A stretch of DNA of 64,000 nt, taken from the NCBI RefSeq assembly GCF_040256645.1, contig NZ_CP158281.1, forward strand, positions 186,001 to 250,000, written 5' to 3'. Positions 1 through 8,552 of the stretch are shown piece after piece (within the stretch, counting starts at the first letter, position 1; the number at the start of each line of letters is the position of its first letter). The position numbers and the translations under genes are program-made. Origin of the DNA: Brevibacterium sp. CBA3109. Lineage in GTDB: Bacteria; Actinomycetota; Actinomycetes; Actinomycetales; Brevibacteriaceae. The notes below the pieces were generated by a model. That model saw only the letters and a list, made by a program, of their open reading frames with translations. It made no database searches and was not told the origin of the DNA.

Positions 1-96
1 TACCGTGATGCTCCGCTGATGATCGTCGGCGAGGGCACCAACGAAATCCAGCTCGGCGTCATCGCCAAGCAGCTCATCGGCCGCAACAAGGCCTGA
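1..96 (+). CDS. Acyl-CoA dehydrogenase, C-terminal end only
   Basis: The reading frame is open from the first base and stops at TGA 94-96. The 31 visible residues contain YRDAPLMIVGEGTNEIQ and end in the pattern seen at the end of acyl-CoA dehydrogenases, where the Glu of the EGT/EGS stretch is usually the catalytic base. The gene begins upstream of the window. It lies 14 bases before a second acyl-CoA dehydrogenase on the same strand, so the two are probably co-transcribed. Substrate cannot be told from this fragment. Confidence 0.8.
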   Translation, partial: YRDAPLMIVGEGTNEIQLGVIAKQLIGRNKA

Positions 97-110
97 GAAG
101 GAGTCTCACT

Positions 111-1289
111 ATGACGCATAAGCCCAGGCCTAGGCCGAATACTCCGCACTTCATGACCGAGGACCGGCTGGAGATCCAGCAGCTGGCTCGAGAGTTCGCC
201 CGCGATGTTGTCCTGCCGCTCGCCAATGAACTCGACCCCGTGGAGGGTCAGTTCCCGGAGTGGTTCATCAAGCAGATGGCGGACATGGGGTTCTTCGGGA
301 TTCTCATCCCCGAAGAATACGGGGGCCTCGGGCTCGGCGTCTTCGAGTACTGCCTCGTTGCCGAAGAGCTCTCCAGAGCCTGGATGTCCGTTGGTGGCCT
401 GTTGGCTCGCGGCAATGGGATGGGCGGTGGATTCTCACCCGAACAGGAAGCTCGTCTGCTGCCGAAGGTCGCGACCGGTGAATACCTCGGCGCCTTTGCC
501 CTCTCCGAGGCCGAGGCTGGGTCGGATGTGGCAAACATTCGTTGTAAAGCCACCCGTGCCGATGATGGTGGTTGGGTCATCAACGGCACGAAGATGTGGT
601 GCACGTTCGCTGATCAGGCCGACTACATCATCCTCTTCGCCCGCACCTCGACCGATGAGGAAAAGCGTCACCGTGGGATCTCGGCATTCCTCGTGGAGAA
701 GAAGCGTGGTGAGTTCCCCGAGGGCATGTCCGGTACTGCGGTGAAGAAGATCGGGTACTTCGGGTGGAAGACCTGGGACCTGAACTTCGACGACTTCCAC
801 CTGCCGGCCGACGCCCTGCTGGGTGAGGAAGACCGTGGCTTTTACCAGGCCGTGTCGGGTCTCGAGGTGGGGCGTGCTCACACGGCGGCTCGTTCGATCG
901 GTTTGGCGCAGGCAGCACTGGAGGACTCGATCGCGTATCTCAAGCAGCGGGTCCAGTTCGGTCACCCGTTGGCTGATTTCCAGCATCTGCGGTTCAAGGT
1001 CGCTGACATGGCCGCCCAGATCGAGGCTAGCCGGGCGTTGATGTATCACGTGTGCACGCAGATCGATTCGGGTGCCCGCTGTGACAAGGAAGCCGCGATG
1101 GTCAAATACCTGGCTGCTGAGATGGCGGAGAAGGTCACGTCGGAGGCGGTCCAGATCCATGGTGGTGCCGGGTATACGAAGGACTTCGCGGTGGAGCGTC
1201 ATTGGCGCGATGCCCGGTTGACGAAGATCTTCGAAGGATCGTCAGAGATCCAGATGCGCATCATTTCTGACGAGCTGTTAGGGCGTTGA
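111..1289 (+). CDS. Acyl-CoA dehydrogenase
   Basis: A 392-residue flavoenzyme of usual family length that introduces the alpha-beta double bond into an acyl-CoA and passes electrons to ETF. The N-terminal helical domain includes PEEYGGLG. The middle beta domain has FALSEAEAGSD, which contacts FAD and substrate. The C-terminal domain ends with IHGGAGYTKDF and KIFEGSSEIQ, whose Glu near residue 375 is the expected catalytic base. The ATG at 111 has a good AAGGAG site upstream. The stop at 1289 is followed after one base by the hydratase gene, so dehydrogenation followed by hydration of the same CoA ester is plausible. Family is sure; substrate is unknown. Confidence 0.93.
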   Translation: MTHKPRPRPNTPHFMTEDRLEIQQLAREFARDVVLPLANELDPVEGQFPEWFIKQMADMGFFGILIPEEYGGLGLGVFEYCLVAEELSRAWMSVGGLLARGNGMGGGFSPEQEARLLPKVATGEYLGAFALSEAEAGSDVANIRCKATRADDGGWVINGTKMWCTFADQADYIILFARTSTDEEKRHRGISAFLVEKKRGEFPEGMSGTAVKKIGYFGWKTWDLNFDDFHLPADALLGEEDRGFYQAVSGLEVGRAHTAARSIGLAQAALEDSIAYLKQRVQFGHPLADFQHLRFKVADMAAQIEASRALMYHVCTQIDSGARCDKEAAMVKYLAAEMAEKVTSEAVQIHGGAGYTKDFAVERHWRDARLTKIFEGSSEIQMRIISDELLGR

Positions 1290-1290
1290 G

Positions 1291-2160
1291 ATGACCGAGA
1301 CTAACTTGCAGGACTGGGTCGGACGATCCAGCACCGATGAAGACATTGCCGACGGCGTCAATGCTGCCCGGCTGGCCACACTGCTCGAGCAGGGTCCGCA
1401 GGACGGCTCCGAACCGCAGCGCTTGTTCCCCGTTGGGCACTGGCTGCAGTTCGCCGAAGACGATGTGCCGATGAGCGAGCTCGGAACAGACGGGCATGCG
1501 AAGCTCGGCGCTGCGCTGCCACGGGTCGACCTGCCTAGGCGTATGTGGGCCGGCAGCAAGCTCGAGTTCCACGGTCCCATCGTTGCTGGACAGAAGCTGT
1601 CGCGCACGACGACCATCGAATCGATCACCGAGAAGGCTGGCGGCAGCGGCCGACTCTGCTTCGTTGTGTTGCGCCATGAGGTCTCCGCCGATGGAAACCT
1701 GGCGACAACGGACCGGCACACGATCGTCTATCGGGAAGCCACCTCGGCGCCCGAGGGATCCGCGGCGGCACCAGCCCGGGCGGACTCACGCGCACCCGTG
1801 GGCTGGGACTGGGTGCGCTCGGTGCGACCCAACGAGGTCACGCTCTTCCGCTACTCAGCGCTGACGTTCAACTCCCACCGCATCCACTACGACCACCCAT
1901 ACGTGACAGGCGTCGAAGGCTACCCGGGACTCGTCACCCACGGTCCGCTGACCGCGACGCTGCTACTCGACGCGTTCATCAAGAACCACCCCGAGGCAAC
2001 CGTCGCCACCTACGACTTCCGCGCGAAGTCGCCCCTGTTTGCGAACGAGCAGATCCACCTCATCGGTCGCAGCACCGGGGCGAACACCCATGAACTCGAA
2101 GCCATCGCACCTGACGGCAAGACCGCGATCGCGGCAACGGTGACGACCACGGAAAGCTGA
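1291..2160 (+). CDS. MaoC/HTD2-like acyl-CoA hydratase (FAS1-like dehydratase, mesaconyl-C4-CoA hydratase type)
   Basis: A 289-residue protein of the double hot-dog type. The N-terminal half (about residues 10-150) resembles the FAS1-like dehydratase domain. The C-terminal half carries FNSHRIHYDHPYV followed by EGYPGLVTHGPL, the conserved active-site region of mesaconyl-C4-CoA and related hydratases. It should add water to an enoyl-CoA. It sits between an acyl-CoA dehydrogenase (1-base gap) and a CoA-transferase (9-base gap), forming a compact catabolic operon for a short or branched dicarboxylate or acyl acid. That pathway assignment is inference; the fold assignment is strong. Confidence 0.82.
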   Translation: MTETNLQDWVGRSSTDEDIADGVNAARLATLLEQGPQDGSEPQRLFPVGHWLQFAEDDVPMSELGTDGHAKLGAALPRVDLPRRMWAGSKLEFHGPIVAGQKLSRTTTIESITEKAGGSGRLCFVVLRHEVSADGNLATTDRHTIVYREATSAPEGSAAAPARADSRAPVGWDWVRSVRPNEVTLFRYSALTFNSHRIHYDHPYVTGVEGYPGLVTHGPLTATLLLDAFIKNHPEATVATYDFRAKSPLFANEQIHLIGRSTGANTHELEAIAPDGKTAIAATVTTTES

Positions 2161-2169
2161 GGAGAACAC

Positions 2170-3336
2170 ATGTCTGAGACACGACCGGCACCACTGACCG
2201 GACTGAAAGTCGTCGAGATCTCCGCCTTCGTCGCAGCACCTCTGGGTGCGATGACCCTGGCTCAACTGGGCGCAGATGTCATCCGCATCGACCCCATCGG
2301 CGGCAACATCGACGCGAACCGGTGGCCGATCAGCGATGACGGCACGAGCATCTACTGGGCCAGCCTGAATAAGGGAAAACGCTCAGTCACCCTCGACCTC
2401 AAGTCAGAAGAGGGCCAGAAGATCGCGACCGACCTCATCGCCGAGGCGGGCACTCTGGTCACGAACCTGCCCGCTCGCGGCTGGCTCTCGTATGAGAACC
2501 TTGTGCAACATCGCGAGGACCTCGTGATGCTGCGGCTCAACGGCTCCCACGATGGGAAGCCAGCCGTGGACTACACGATCAACGCGGCCAGTGGGTTCCC
2601 GATCATCACCGGTGATGATGAGCGTCCCGTCAACAATGCGCTGCCGGCGTGGGATGTCGCGGCGGGCCTCTACATCGCCAATGGCATCACCGCTGCTGAG
2701 CTCGATCGCCGGACCTCGGGCAAGGGCCAGGAGATCAACTTGGCCCTGTCCGATGCGATGCTCGCAACCGTGGGCAACCTCGGCTATATCGCCGAGGTGC
2801 AGTCGACGGGTAAGACGCGTGGACCGTTGGGCAATGGGCTCTATGGTGCCTACGGTCAGTCGTTCAAGACCTCTGATGGGCGCGAGATCATGGTTGCCGT
2901 CATCTCGAACAAGCACTGGCGAGGACTGGGTACAGCGACGGGGCTGAGTGAGAAACTCGAGATGATCGGGCCGATGTTGGATGTCGATCTGTCGACTGAA
3001 GGTGGGCGCTTCGAGGCTCGCGAGGCCATCGACGCTGTGGTGCGTCCGTGGTTCGCTGCGCACACGGCCGCCGAGGCTGCAGAGGCATTGAGCGGGGCAG
3101 GTGTCCTGCAGGGGGAGTTCCAGACATTTGAGGAACTCGTGACTAACGACCCGTGGTGCTCATTGGAGAACCCGCTGTTCGGGGAAATCGACCAGCCGGG
3201 GGTTGGGACTGTGATTGCTCCGCGGGTGCCGTTGACGTTCTCGGGGTCGCCTGTTGGGGCGGCCGTTCCGGCTCCGCAGTTGGGCGGGGATACGGAGAGT
3301 GTGTTGGCGGAGGTGCTTGGGCTCGAGGACCGATGA
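2170..3336 (+). CDS. Class III CoA-transferase (CaiB/BaiF family)
   Basis: A 388-residue protein of normal family length. The N-terminus (LKVVEISAFVAAPLGAMTLAQLGADVIRID) binds CoA in this family, and ALPAWDVAAGLYIANGI carries the Asp near residue 162 that forms the acyl-Asp intermediate. It moves CoA between an acyl-CoA and a free acid, activating the substrate of the preceding dehydrogenase and hydratase. GGAGAACAC lies just before the ATG. It is the last gene of the operon: DNA after 3336 becomes more AT-rich and a different gene class begins, so 3336 marks the left border of the defence island. Confidence 0.9.
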   Translation: MSETRPAPLTGLKVVEISAFVAAPLGAMTLAQLGADVIRIDPIGGNIDANRWPISDDGTSIYWASLNKGKRSVTLDLKSEEGQKIATDLIAEAGTLVTNLPARGWLSYENLVQHREDLVMLRLNGSHDGKPAVDYTINAASGFPIITGDDERPVNNALPAWDVAAGLYIANGITAAELDRRTSGKGQEINLALSDAMLATVGNLGYIAEVQSTGKTRGPLGNGLYGAYGQSFKTSDGREIMVAVISNKHWRGLGTATGLSEKLEMIGPMLDVDLSTEGGRFEAREAIDAVVRPWFAAHTAAEAAEALSGAGVLQGEFQTFEELVTNDPWCSLENPLFGEIDQPGVGTVIAPRVPLTFSGSPVGAAVPAPQLGGDTESVLAEVLGLEDR

Positions 3337-3457
3337 GGTTGCCGGGCTGAAATCGGTCGTCGTGCGTGGCTGAGCCAAATGCAGTCGGCGGCAGACAGCA
3401 CTCTATGTGGTTAGGTGAGTGTAAAGACGCTTACGCACGATTTGAGAGAAGCTGGGC

Positions 3458-4363
3458 ATGACGAAGTCTTCGGAAGAACTCGCACGTGATTCTGCTGGTT
3501 GGATCATCCGGCCCGATCCGACTACGCGTCCTCGTCTAACGGGCGACGAACAGCTCGAAGGAACGGGTGGGGCGACAGTTGCCGACTTCTGGCGCTTTGC
3601 CATGCAGGACCTCCAAATGAACAACACGCGAGGCTATCTCGCCGAGTTTTTAGTTGGGCGGGCGCTCGGCATCGAATCCAACCGGGTCGAATGGGATCCT
3701 TTCGATCTGCTGTGGCATCCCTCTTCTTCGGAATCTGTACGAATAGAGGTGAAGAGCTCGGCCCACCTTCAGTCATGGCGACAGCGAAAGCTCTCCACGC
3801 CGTCATTCTCTGGGCTGAAGGGCAAAGTTCTCAACGAAGATCTGGGCGCATATCCCGGGGAGCCCGGCTACAACGCTGACATCTACGTGATGTGTTTGAA
3901 CGATCAGACCGATCCAGCTGCCTTTGATCCCTTGGACATCAGCGTGTGGAAGTACTTCGTCGTTCCGCGGTACTCACTGGCTTCAAGCAACCTGGCTGGT
4001 GTTGGACTTCGCTGGCTGGACCAGAACGGTTATACACCAGTCTCTTACGGCGAGCTTGAGTCTGAGGCAATAAGAGTCTGGCGACTTGAACGAGAGAAGG
4101 CTTTCATCTCGGTGAGATCCGAGGAAAAAGAGGACAATCGAAACGATGCACCGTTCGGAGTACCGATACCGTTTGAGAAGGTCGATGATCGGGCGATCGC
4201 GCCGTGCACGTCCTGCGGAAGACCATCTCGGTATGACGCTGGCATCTTGCACGTTATTCGGTCGGCTCATGGCTCGTCAGAAACTGGGCACTTCGATGTC
4301 TACTGTCCGGCGCACCTCGAACAGTGGGCGGCCGGCCAGAAACGAGCGCCCGAGATTGGGTGA
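3458..4363 (+). CDS. PD-(D/E)XK nuclease-like protein with C-terminal zinc-binding motif
   Basis: A 301-residue protein I cannot place in a named family. Residues about 65-100 read as a PD-(D/E)XK core: WDPFDLLW, then a beta strand ending IEVKSS, giving the Asp and the Glu-X-Lys of this fold. Upstream GYLAEFLVGRALG looks like the conserved helix with a structural Glu. The C-terminal part has CTSCGRPSR and, later, YCPAH, a likely CxxC...CxxH zinc site. It is transcribed in the direction of the methyltransferase 0.8 kb downstream and is the first gene of the AT-richer island, so a role in DNA restriction is likely but unproven. The ATG at 3458 is the first in frame and has AGAAG upstream. Confidence 0.6.
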   Translation: MTKSSEELARDSAGWIIRPDPTTRPRLTGDEQLEGTGGATVADFWRFAMQDLQMNNTRGYLAEFLVGRALGIESNRVEWDPFDLLWHPSSSESVRIEVKSSAHLQSWRQRKLSTPSFSGLKGKVLNEDLGAYPGEPGYNADIYVMCLNDQTDPAAFDPLDISVWKYFVVPRYSLASSNLAGVGLRWLDQNGYTPVSYGELESEAIRVWRLEREKAFISVRSEEKEDNRNDAPFGVPIPFEKVDDRAIAPCTSCGRPSRYDAGILHVIRSAHGSSETGHFDVYCPAHLEQWAAGQKRAPEIG

Positions 4364-5186
4364 GATCAGAGTCGCAATGATGACGCGCAATATTGACACG
4401 TCGGTACTAATGCAGGACTGAGTGAAAATGTTTCCAGATTTACTTGCAAACAAGACAGATCAGGTGTCTCCAATCCCTGCATCAGCCCCTTGGGAATGAT
4501 CGCGCGGCCCCTATCTTATTGATTCCCAAGCCCAGGAATCAATCGGTTGCTTCTGACAGCGCTGTGAAGGAGCCGTACCACCTGGGACGCAATTCTCGGT
4601 GTCGGCAACGGGGCTGGGTGGAGTCACAAACTGCCAATTTGACCACATTGCGCAAATGCAGGATTGAGACGGTCGTACGGACCCATTGGCACCTGGTGAT
4701 CTTGTACTCGGAAGGATCCACATACACTTTCTCAATCTAAGAGAGCGGTTGGGGCCACCAACAGACTGCCATTTGTCCTTGGCGGACATACCAATCGGTC
4801 GATGCGACCGGCCGGAGTCAGTGGGAGCAGATAGGCTACAGGATGTCGCACGTGCGATACCGAATGAACCATCAATGACTGCTCGTGACGACGGGATGAA
4901 TTGGACGGCTGGTTGGGAACATTTGCAGGTGCTTGTCTGGTTATACGGGTCATACGAAGTTGTCTCTCGGAGCCCCAAGGCACACTTCCAGGTATGGAGC
5001 AGCATACGGCGCGGAAAACCATAGCCTCGTAGCGAGGTGATTAGAGAGCGAAGAGTTGCTCTGTGTTTGACGGGACAGGCAAAGATGTTGATGCATCGGT
5101 GAGGGATTCTGAAACAATTTGGAATCTGTAGTAGAAAATAAGGCTCGCGTATTACGCGCGGCGTGAGTGCAGCGGAAGATCTGAAG
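4364..5186. other. Long AT-rich intergenic region before the methyltransferase
   Basis: About 820 bases with no convincing gene. Short open frames on both strands have no recognisable motifs, no good ribosome-binding sites and atypical composition. The longest, on the minus strand, overlaps the methyltransferase start and reads as a shadow. The stretch could hold the promoter of the methyltransferase, a small control gene too diverged to see, or the remains of a decayed gene. The sequence between about 5105 and 5160 is AT-rich (including gaaacaatttggaatctgta) and is the most promoter-like part. Confidence 0.4.
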
Positions 5187-6395
5187 ATGGACAAAATGAC
5201 CGATACACAAGTTGATCCTGAGGAGCGGGCAGTTCGGCTCGCACAAGAGGCCGCTGAGCATGCGGCATCTACTGCGCCGGCGACTGCAAAGGTCCCTGCC
5301 GCACGCACCGCCGAAGATATGAAACGAACAGTCTTCCGTCTGGGAGAGTTGTTCTCCGGACCTGGAGGAATTGGTGTGGGTGCCGCGAAGGCCGCAATCG
5401 ATGACCCGAAATACAAGATTGAGCATCAGTGGGCTAATGACTTTGACTCGGACACATGCCGAACCTACGCGCGCAATGTCATGGGTGACGCCGAATCAGA
5501 AGCAGTGATCCACGACGACATCCGAGAATTGGATTATGGCCGGCTCGCGAGGCTTGGTGGCATCGATGGGTTGGCTTTTGGATTCCCTTGCAATGACTTC
5601 TCAGTTGTAGGCGAACGAAAGGGTTTTGAAGGAACCTACGGGCCCCTGTATTCCTACGGGGTGAGGGCACTGGAGATGTTCCAACCGGCCTTCTTTCTGG
5701 CAGAAAACGTCGGCGGTCTTACATCGAATGCTGGTGGGAAGGCGTTACAGCAGATCCTCGTGGAAATGCGGGGCGCAGGGTATAAATTGGTTCCTCATCT
5801 ATACAAATTCGAGCGATACGGCGTGCCACAGGCGCGGCACCGGATCATAATTGTCGGTATACGTGAAGACCTCAGCGTTGACTTCAAAGTACCGAGCCCG
5901 GCGGCGTATGAAATGGCAGACGTGAGCTCCAAGACTGCTTTGACAAAGCCACCAATTCCGGAGTGGGCTACCAATCAGGAACGGACACGTCAGTCAGCCA
6001 CCGTAGTCGAGCGCCTCAAATTGATTGGGGAAGGTAAGTCAGCCTTTACGGCGGACCTACCCGAAAGATTGCAGATTAAGACGGCCACGAAGATATCTCA
6101 GATCTACAAGCGTCTGGATTCGAAAAAGCCCTCCTACACCATTACCGGTTCTGGAGGTGGCGGCACCCATGTTTACCACTGGACGGAGCCCCGAGCTCTC
6201 ACAAACCGCGAACGCGCTAGGTTGCAGACCTTTCCAGACGACTTCGTTTTCGAAGGTAGCAAGGAGTCGGTTCGCAAGCAGGTAGGGATGGCAGTTCCGG
6301 TCCGCGGCGCCCAAATTATCTTCGAAGCGATCTTGAAGACCTTTGCGGGCGAGGATTACGAGTCAATTTCATCTTCGTTCCCCGTGATTGATTAG
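5187..6395 (+). CDS. DNA (cytosine-5-)-methyltransferase
   Basis: A C5-cytosine methylase of about 402 residues with the motif order of the family. LGELFSGPGGIGVG is motif I (SAM binding). FPCNDFSVVGERKGFEG is motif IV, with catalytic Cys near residue 134. AENVGGL is motif VI and PQARHRIIIVGIR motif VIII. The C-terminus has LTNRERARLQTFPDDF and QVGMAVPV (motifs IX-X). The target-recognition region between VIII and IX is short. The open frame extends to a GTG at 5163, but ATG 5187 has GGAAG nine bases upstream and is preferred. It overlaps the tail of the opposing endonuclease gene by four bases, and a Vsr gene lies 9.4 kb downstream; both fit a modification role. Recognition sequence cannot be read. 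Confidence 0.92.
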   Translation: MDKMTDTQVDPEERAVRLAQEAAEHAASTAPATAKVPAARTAEDMKRTVFRLGELFSGPGGIGVGAAKAAIDDPKYKIEHQWANDFDSDTCRTYARNVMGDAESEAVIHDDIRELDYGRLARLGGIDGLAFGFPCNDFSVVGERKGFEGTYGPLYSYGVRALEMFQPAFFLAENVGGLTSNAGGKALQQILVEMRGAGYKLVPHLYKFERYGVPQARHRIIIVGIREDLSVDFKVPSPAAYEMADVSSKTALTKPPIPEWATNQERTRQSATVVERLKLIGEGKSAFTADLPERLQIKTATKISQIYKRLDSKKPSYTITGSGGGGTHVYHWTEPRALTNRERARLQTFPDDFVFEGSKESVRKQVGMAVPVRGAQIIFEAILKTFAGEDYESISSSFPVID

Positions 6396-8029
6396 GAAGA
6401 AGCTGCCGCTACAAGCTCATCCAGCGAGTGCTCATTGCCTGCGACCTCAACTACGCGGTTGCGGGAGAACAGTTCGCGGATCTCCTTGTGGGAATAGGGC
6501 TTTTCTCCTAAGTGCCGCTTGACCATGAGCACGAGGTCGTGGGCAGTGACAGCCGATCCTGGGACATTGTCGGACCTCCGTGAAACTTCAGCGATCTGCG
6601 CGTCCATGTTCGGGCCGACCGTACCGACAACGTAGGCGAAGAAGGCAAGTGATCCTTCGTCGAGCTGGTAATCGGAATAGTCGTCAATGTAGTTGCGCAT
6701 CACGCCGCGTTGGTCGTGCGCGAGAGTATAGGCCTTTCCGTATGCCTTGGTGTCTAGGATTGCCCCGTACCCGTCGCTCCTAGAGTGGATCACGACATCT
6801 GGCCGTAGCGCTTGGGCACCTATGTGCTTAGCCTGGAAGCCGAAGACTTTATCAAAGATCTCAGCTGTAGCCTTTTCGAACTTTGTGGCGGACTTCCTTG
6901 AATCTTGAGCGAGCTCGGTATAGCGCATGAGGAACCCGCCATAACCCGACTTGAAACGACTCAGAAGCACCTTCCGCACAACTTTGGCCTCGGCTGCAAC
7001 TTTGGAGGCGATGGATATCACGAGATCATCGGTAATTTCAGTAACAATATTAGTTGTGGAATAAGTTGTATATTCTCGGATGATTTCTTGTTCCTGAACA
7101 GCTTCGGGGCCGATATTCTGGACAGCTTCAACGTCGCGAAGATCCTTCTTCCTGCCAGGAGTCAGGCCGTACTTGCGTTGGAAGCGCTCCTGGTTATTCC
7201 AGTCGGAGATGAGGGGCTTGGCAAGCATCGTATCGACAGCTTCGCGAGCAGCCGCCTCAGCGCCGTCGGCAATAGTCCAGGGTCCGCCGTGTTCTCGGTG
7301 AACCAGCTGGGTGTGCGATAGCCAGTTGCCGGCTGTGTTTGCGATGTGGTTGAGATTCTTGAAGAGTTTATCGAGCGTCTCTTCTTTGGAGCGATTTGAT
7401 TGGAATCTCTCGAGATAGTCGTCAGGCAGTGAGGAATTTCCTCGATCGCGCATCGCGAGAATTCGCTCAACTACGTCATCAACGCATTGCTGGGTGTTGT
7501 CTTCTCCGAAGCACAGCACAATCTTGGCCACATCATCTTTCTGTGTCAGATAGCCATCGAGGCGCGGGTCGAGAAGCAACTGCAATAGGAAGACGAATGG
7601 GCGGACTTGGAAGCGCTGACTGACTGATGACGCCCCGCTGCCAGACGTGAAATAGGAAGGGAACTGGTAGTGCAGCACCTGTCTCGACATGATTTCCATC
7701 AGACGTTCATCGCCCTTGACGATTGCCTCTCCGGCCAAGGTCAGATATAGCTTGTGCTCGTTACCTATCCAAAGCAGGCCGAGCGATCGGAGCCATGCCA
7801 AGTAGGTGCGGGGACCACCTCCATTGGGATCTCGCTTACTGCGACTGGCCTTGAGTTCGTTGTCTTCAAGGCCGTGTTCGAACGCTCGCTGAGTAGTTTG
7901 ATTTTCATCGCGCCAGGAATCGCCTGCGACAGAATCGACTAATGTACGCAAGGTGCCCGGAGCCGGAGCCAGGCTCCGTTTGGGTCGAGACATCCACCAG
8001 GTATTTCGATTCGCCTTCGTTGCCGTCAT
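6392..8029 (-). CDS. Restriction endonuclease with FokI-type cleavage domain (AlwI-like family)
   Basis: A protein of about 545 residues. The N-terminus NTWWMSRPKRSL resembles the start of AlwI/BspD6I-type enzymes, and the middle is helical and probably binds DNA. The C-terminal third matches the FokI nuclease domain: RPDVVI then GYGAILDTKAYGKAYTL (PD...D-X-K near residues 410-426; FokI has DYGVIVDTKAY). Enzymes of this type cut outside an asymmetric site, usually after dimerising. The frame is open to 8173, but ATG 8029 places the conserved NTWWMSRP near the N-terminus and is preferred. Its stop overlaps the stop of the methyltransferase on the other strand, a typical convergent restriction-modification pair. 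Specificity is unknown. Confidence 0.82.
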   Translation of the reverse strand: MTATKANRNTWWMSRPKRSLAPAPGTLRTLVDSVAGDSWRDENQTTQRAFEHGLEDNELKASRSKRDPNGGGPRTYLAWLRSLGLLWIGNEHKLYLTLAGEAIVKGDERLMEIMSRQVLHYQFPSYFTSGSGASSVSQRFQVRPFVFLLQLLLDPRLDGYLTQKDDVAKIVLCFGEDNTQQCVDDVVERILAMRDRGNSSLPDDYLERFQSNRSKEETLDKLFKNLNHIANTAGNWLSHTQLVHREHGGPWTIADGAEAAAREAVDTMLAKPLISDWNNQERFQRKYGLTPGRKKDLRDVEAVQNIGPEAVQEQEIIREYTTYSTTNIVTEITDDLVISIASKVAAEAKVVRKVLLSRFKSGYGGFLMRYTELAQDSRKSATKFEKATAEIFDKVFGFQAKHIGAQALRPDVVIHSRSDGYGAILDTKAYGKAYTLAHDQRGVMRNYIDDYSDYQLDEGSLAFFAYVVGTVGPNMDAQIAEVSRRSDNVPGSAVTAHDLVLMVKRHLGEKPYSHKEIRELFSRNRVVEVAGNEHSLDELVAAASS

Positions 8030-8552
8030 ATGTACATACTGCCGGACAAAGTGCGTTGGCGAAATCGCAACTCGGCAAAAACGCAAATAGTAGTGGTTAG
8101 ACAGCGCGGAAGGGAGTGACGCAACGTCAGGGAACGCCAATTGCGAGGATGCAAAGGTTCGGGGCACCGGCACGGCAGGATTCTTAATTGCAGCTAGTGC
8201 TACCTCGGCACCTCACGCTCAATGGTCAAAGTTGAAGCCACCATGTGCGCACTTCACTCGATGATCAATCATCGGCAAGTCGCATGCCGAGCTAAGCGGG
8301 TCCTTCTGACAATCGAGCGATACCGGGAATCGAGCAGAAGCGGTTCCTTGAAATCGTCATTCGATTCGATCGGAGGGCTGCCGCATGCGTCACTCCAAGT
8401 GGAAACAGTCTGACTTCGTCTCTTGAGACATCAACAATGTCTGTGGTTCACGATACGGTAAGAGAAAATACCAGAAAATCGCATTCGTCGAATCAAGATG
8501 CTGTGGGCATCGACCTGTGATTCTCAGAGAAGTCGTGCCCCTAGGAGTGTTA
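8030..8552. promoter_or_regulatory. Divergent promoter region between endonuclease and Z1 operon
   Basis: About 520 bases with no supported gene; they separate the leftward endonuclease gene from the rightward Z1 operon and must hold both promoters. An interrupted palindrome GTCTC-TT-GAGAC lies at 8418-8429 and could be an operator. The DNA is AT-rich just before the Z1 gene (about 8458-8500). A ribosome-binding site AGGAG at 8543-8547 precedes ATG 8553 by five bases. The open frame at 8222-8413 has no recognisable features and I do not call it. Confidence 0.5.

Noticed and set aside
4511..5416. A 301-residue minus-strand frame before and into the methylase gene
   Set aside because: It overlaps the methylase N-terminus, has no motif and a random-looking composition; I treat it as chance.
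6392..8173. Longer start for the FokI-type endonuclease at 8173
   Set aside because: The extra 48 residues have no similarity to the family, whose members start shortly before a Trp-rich NTWWMSRP-like block; ATG 8029 fits.
8222..8413. Small gene between the endonuclease and the Z1 operon
   Set aside because: No ribosome-binding site, no motif, and it lies in the divergent promoter region.
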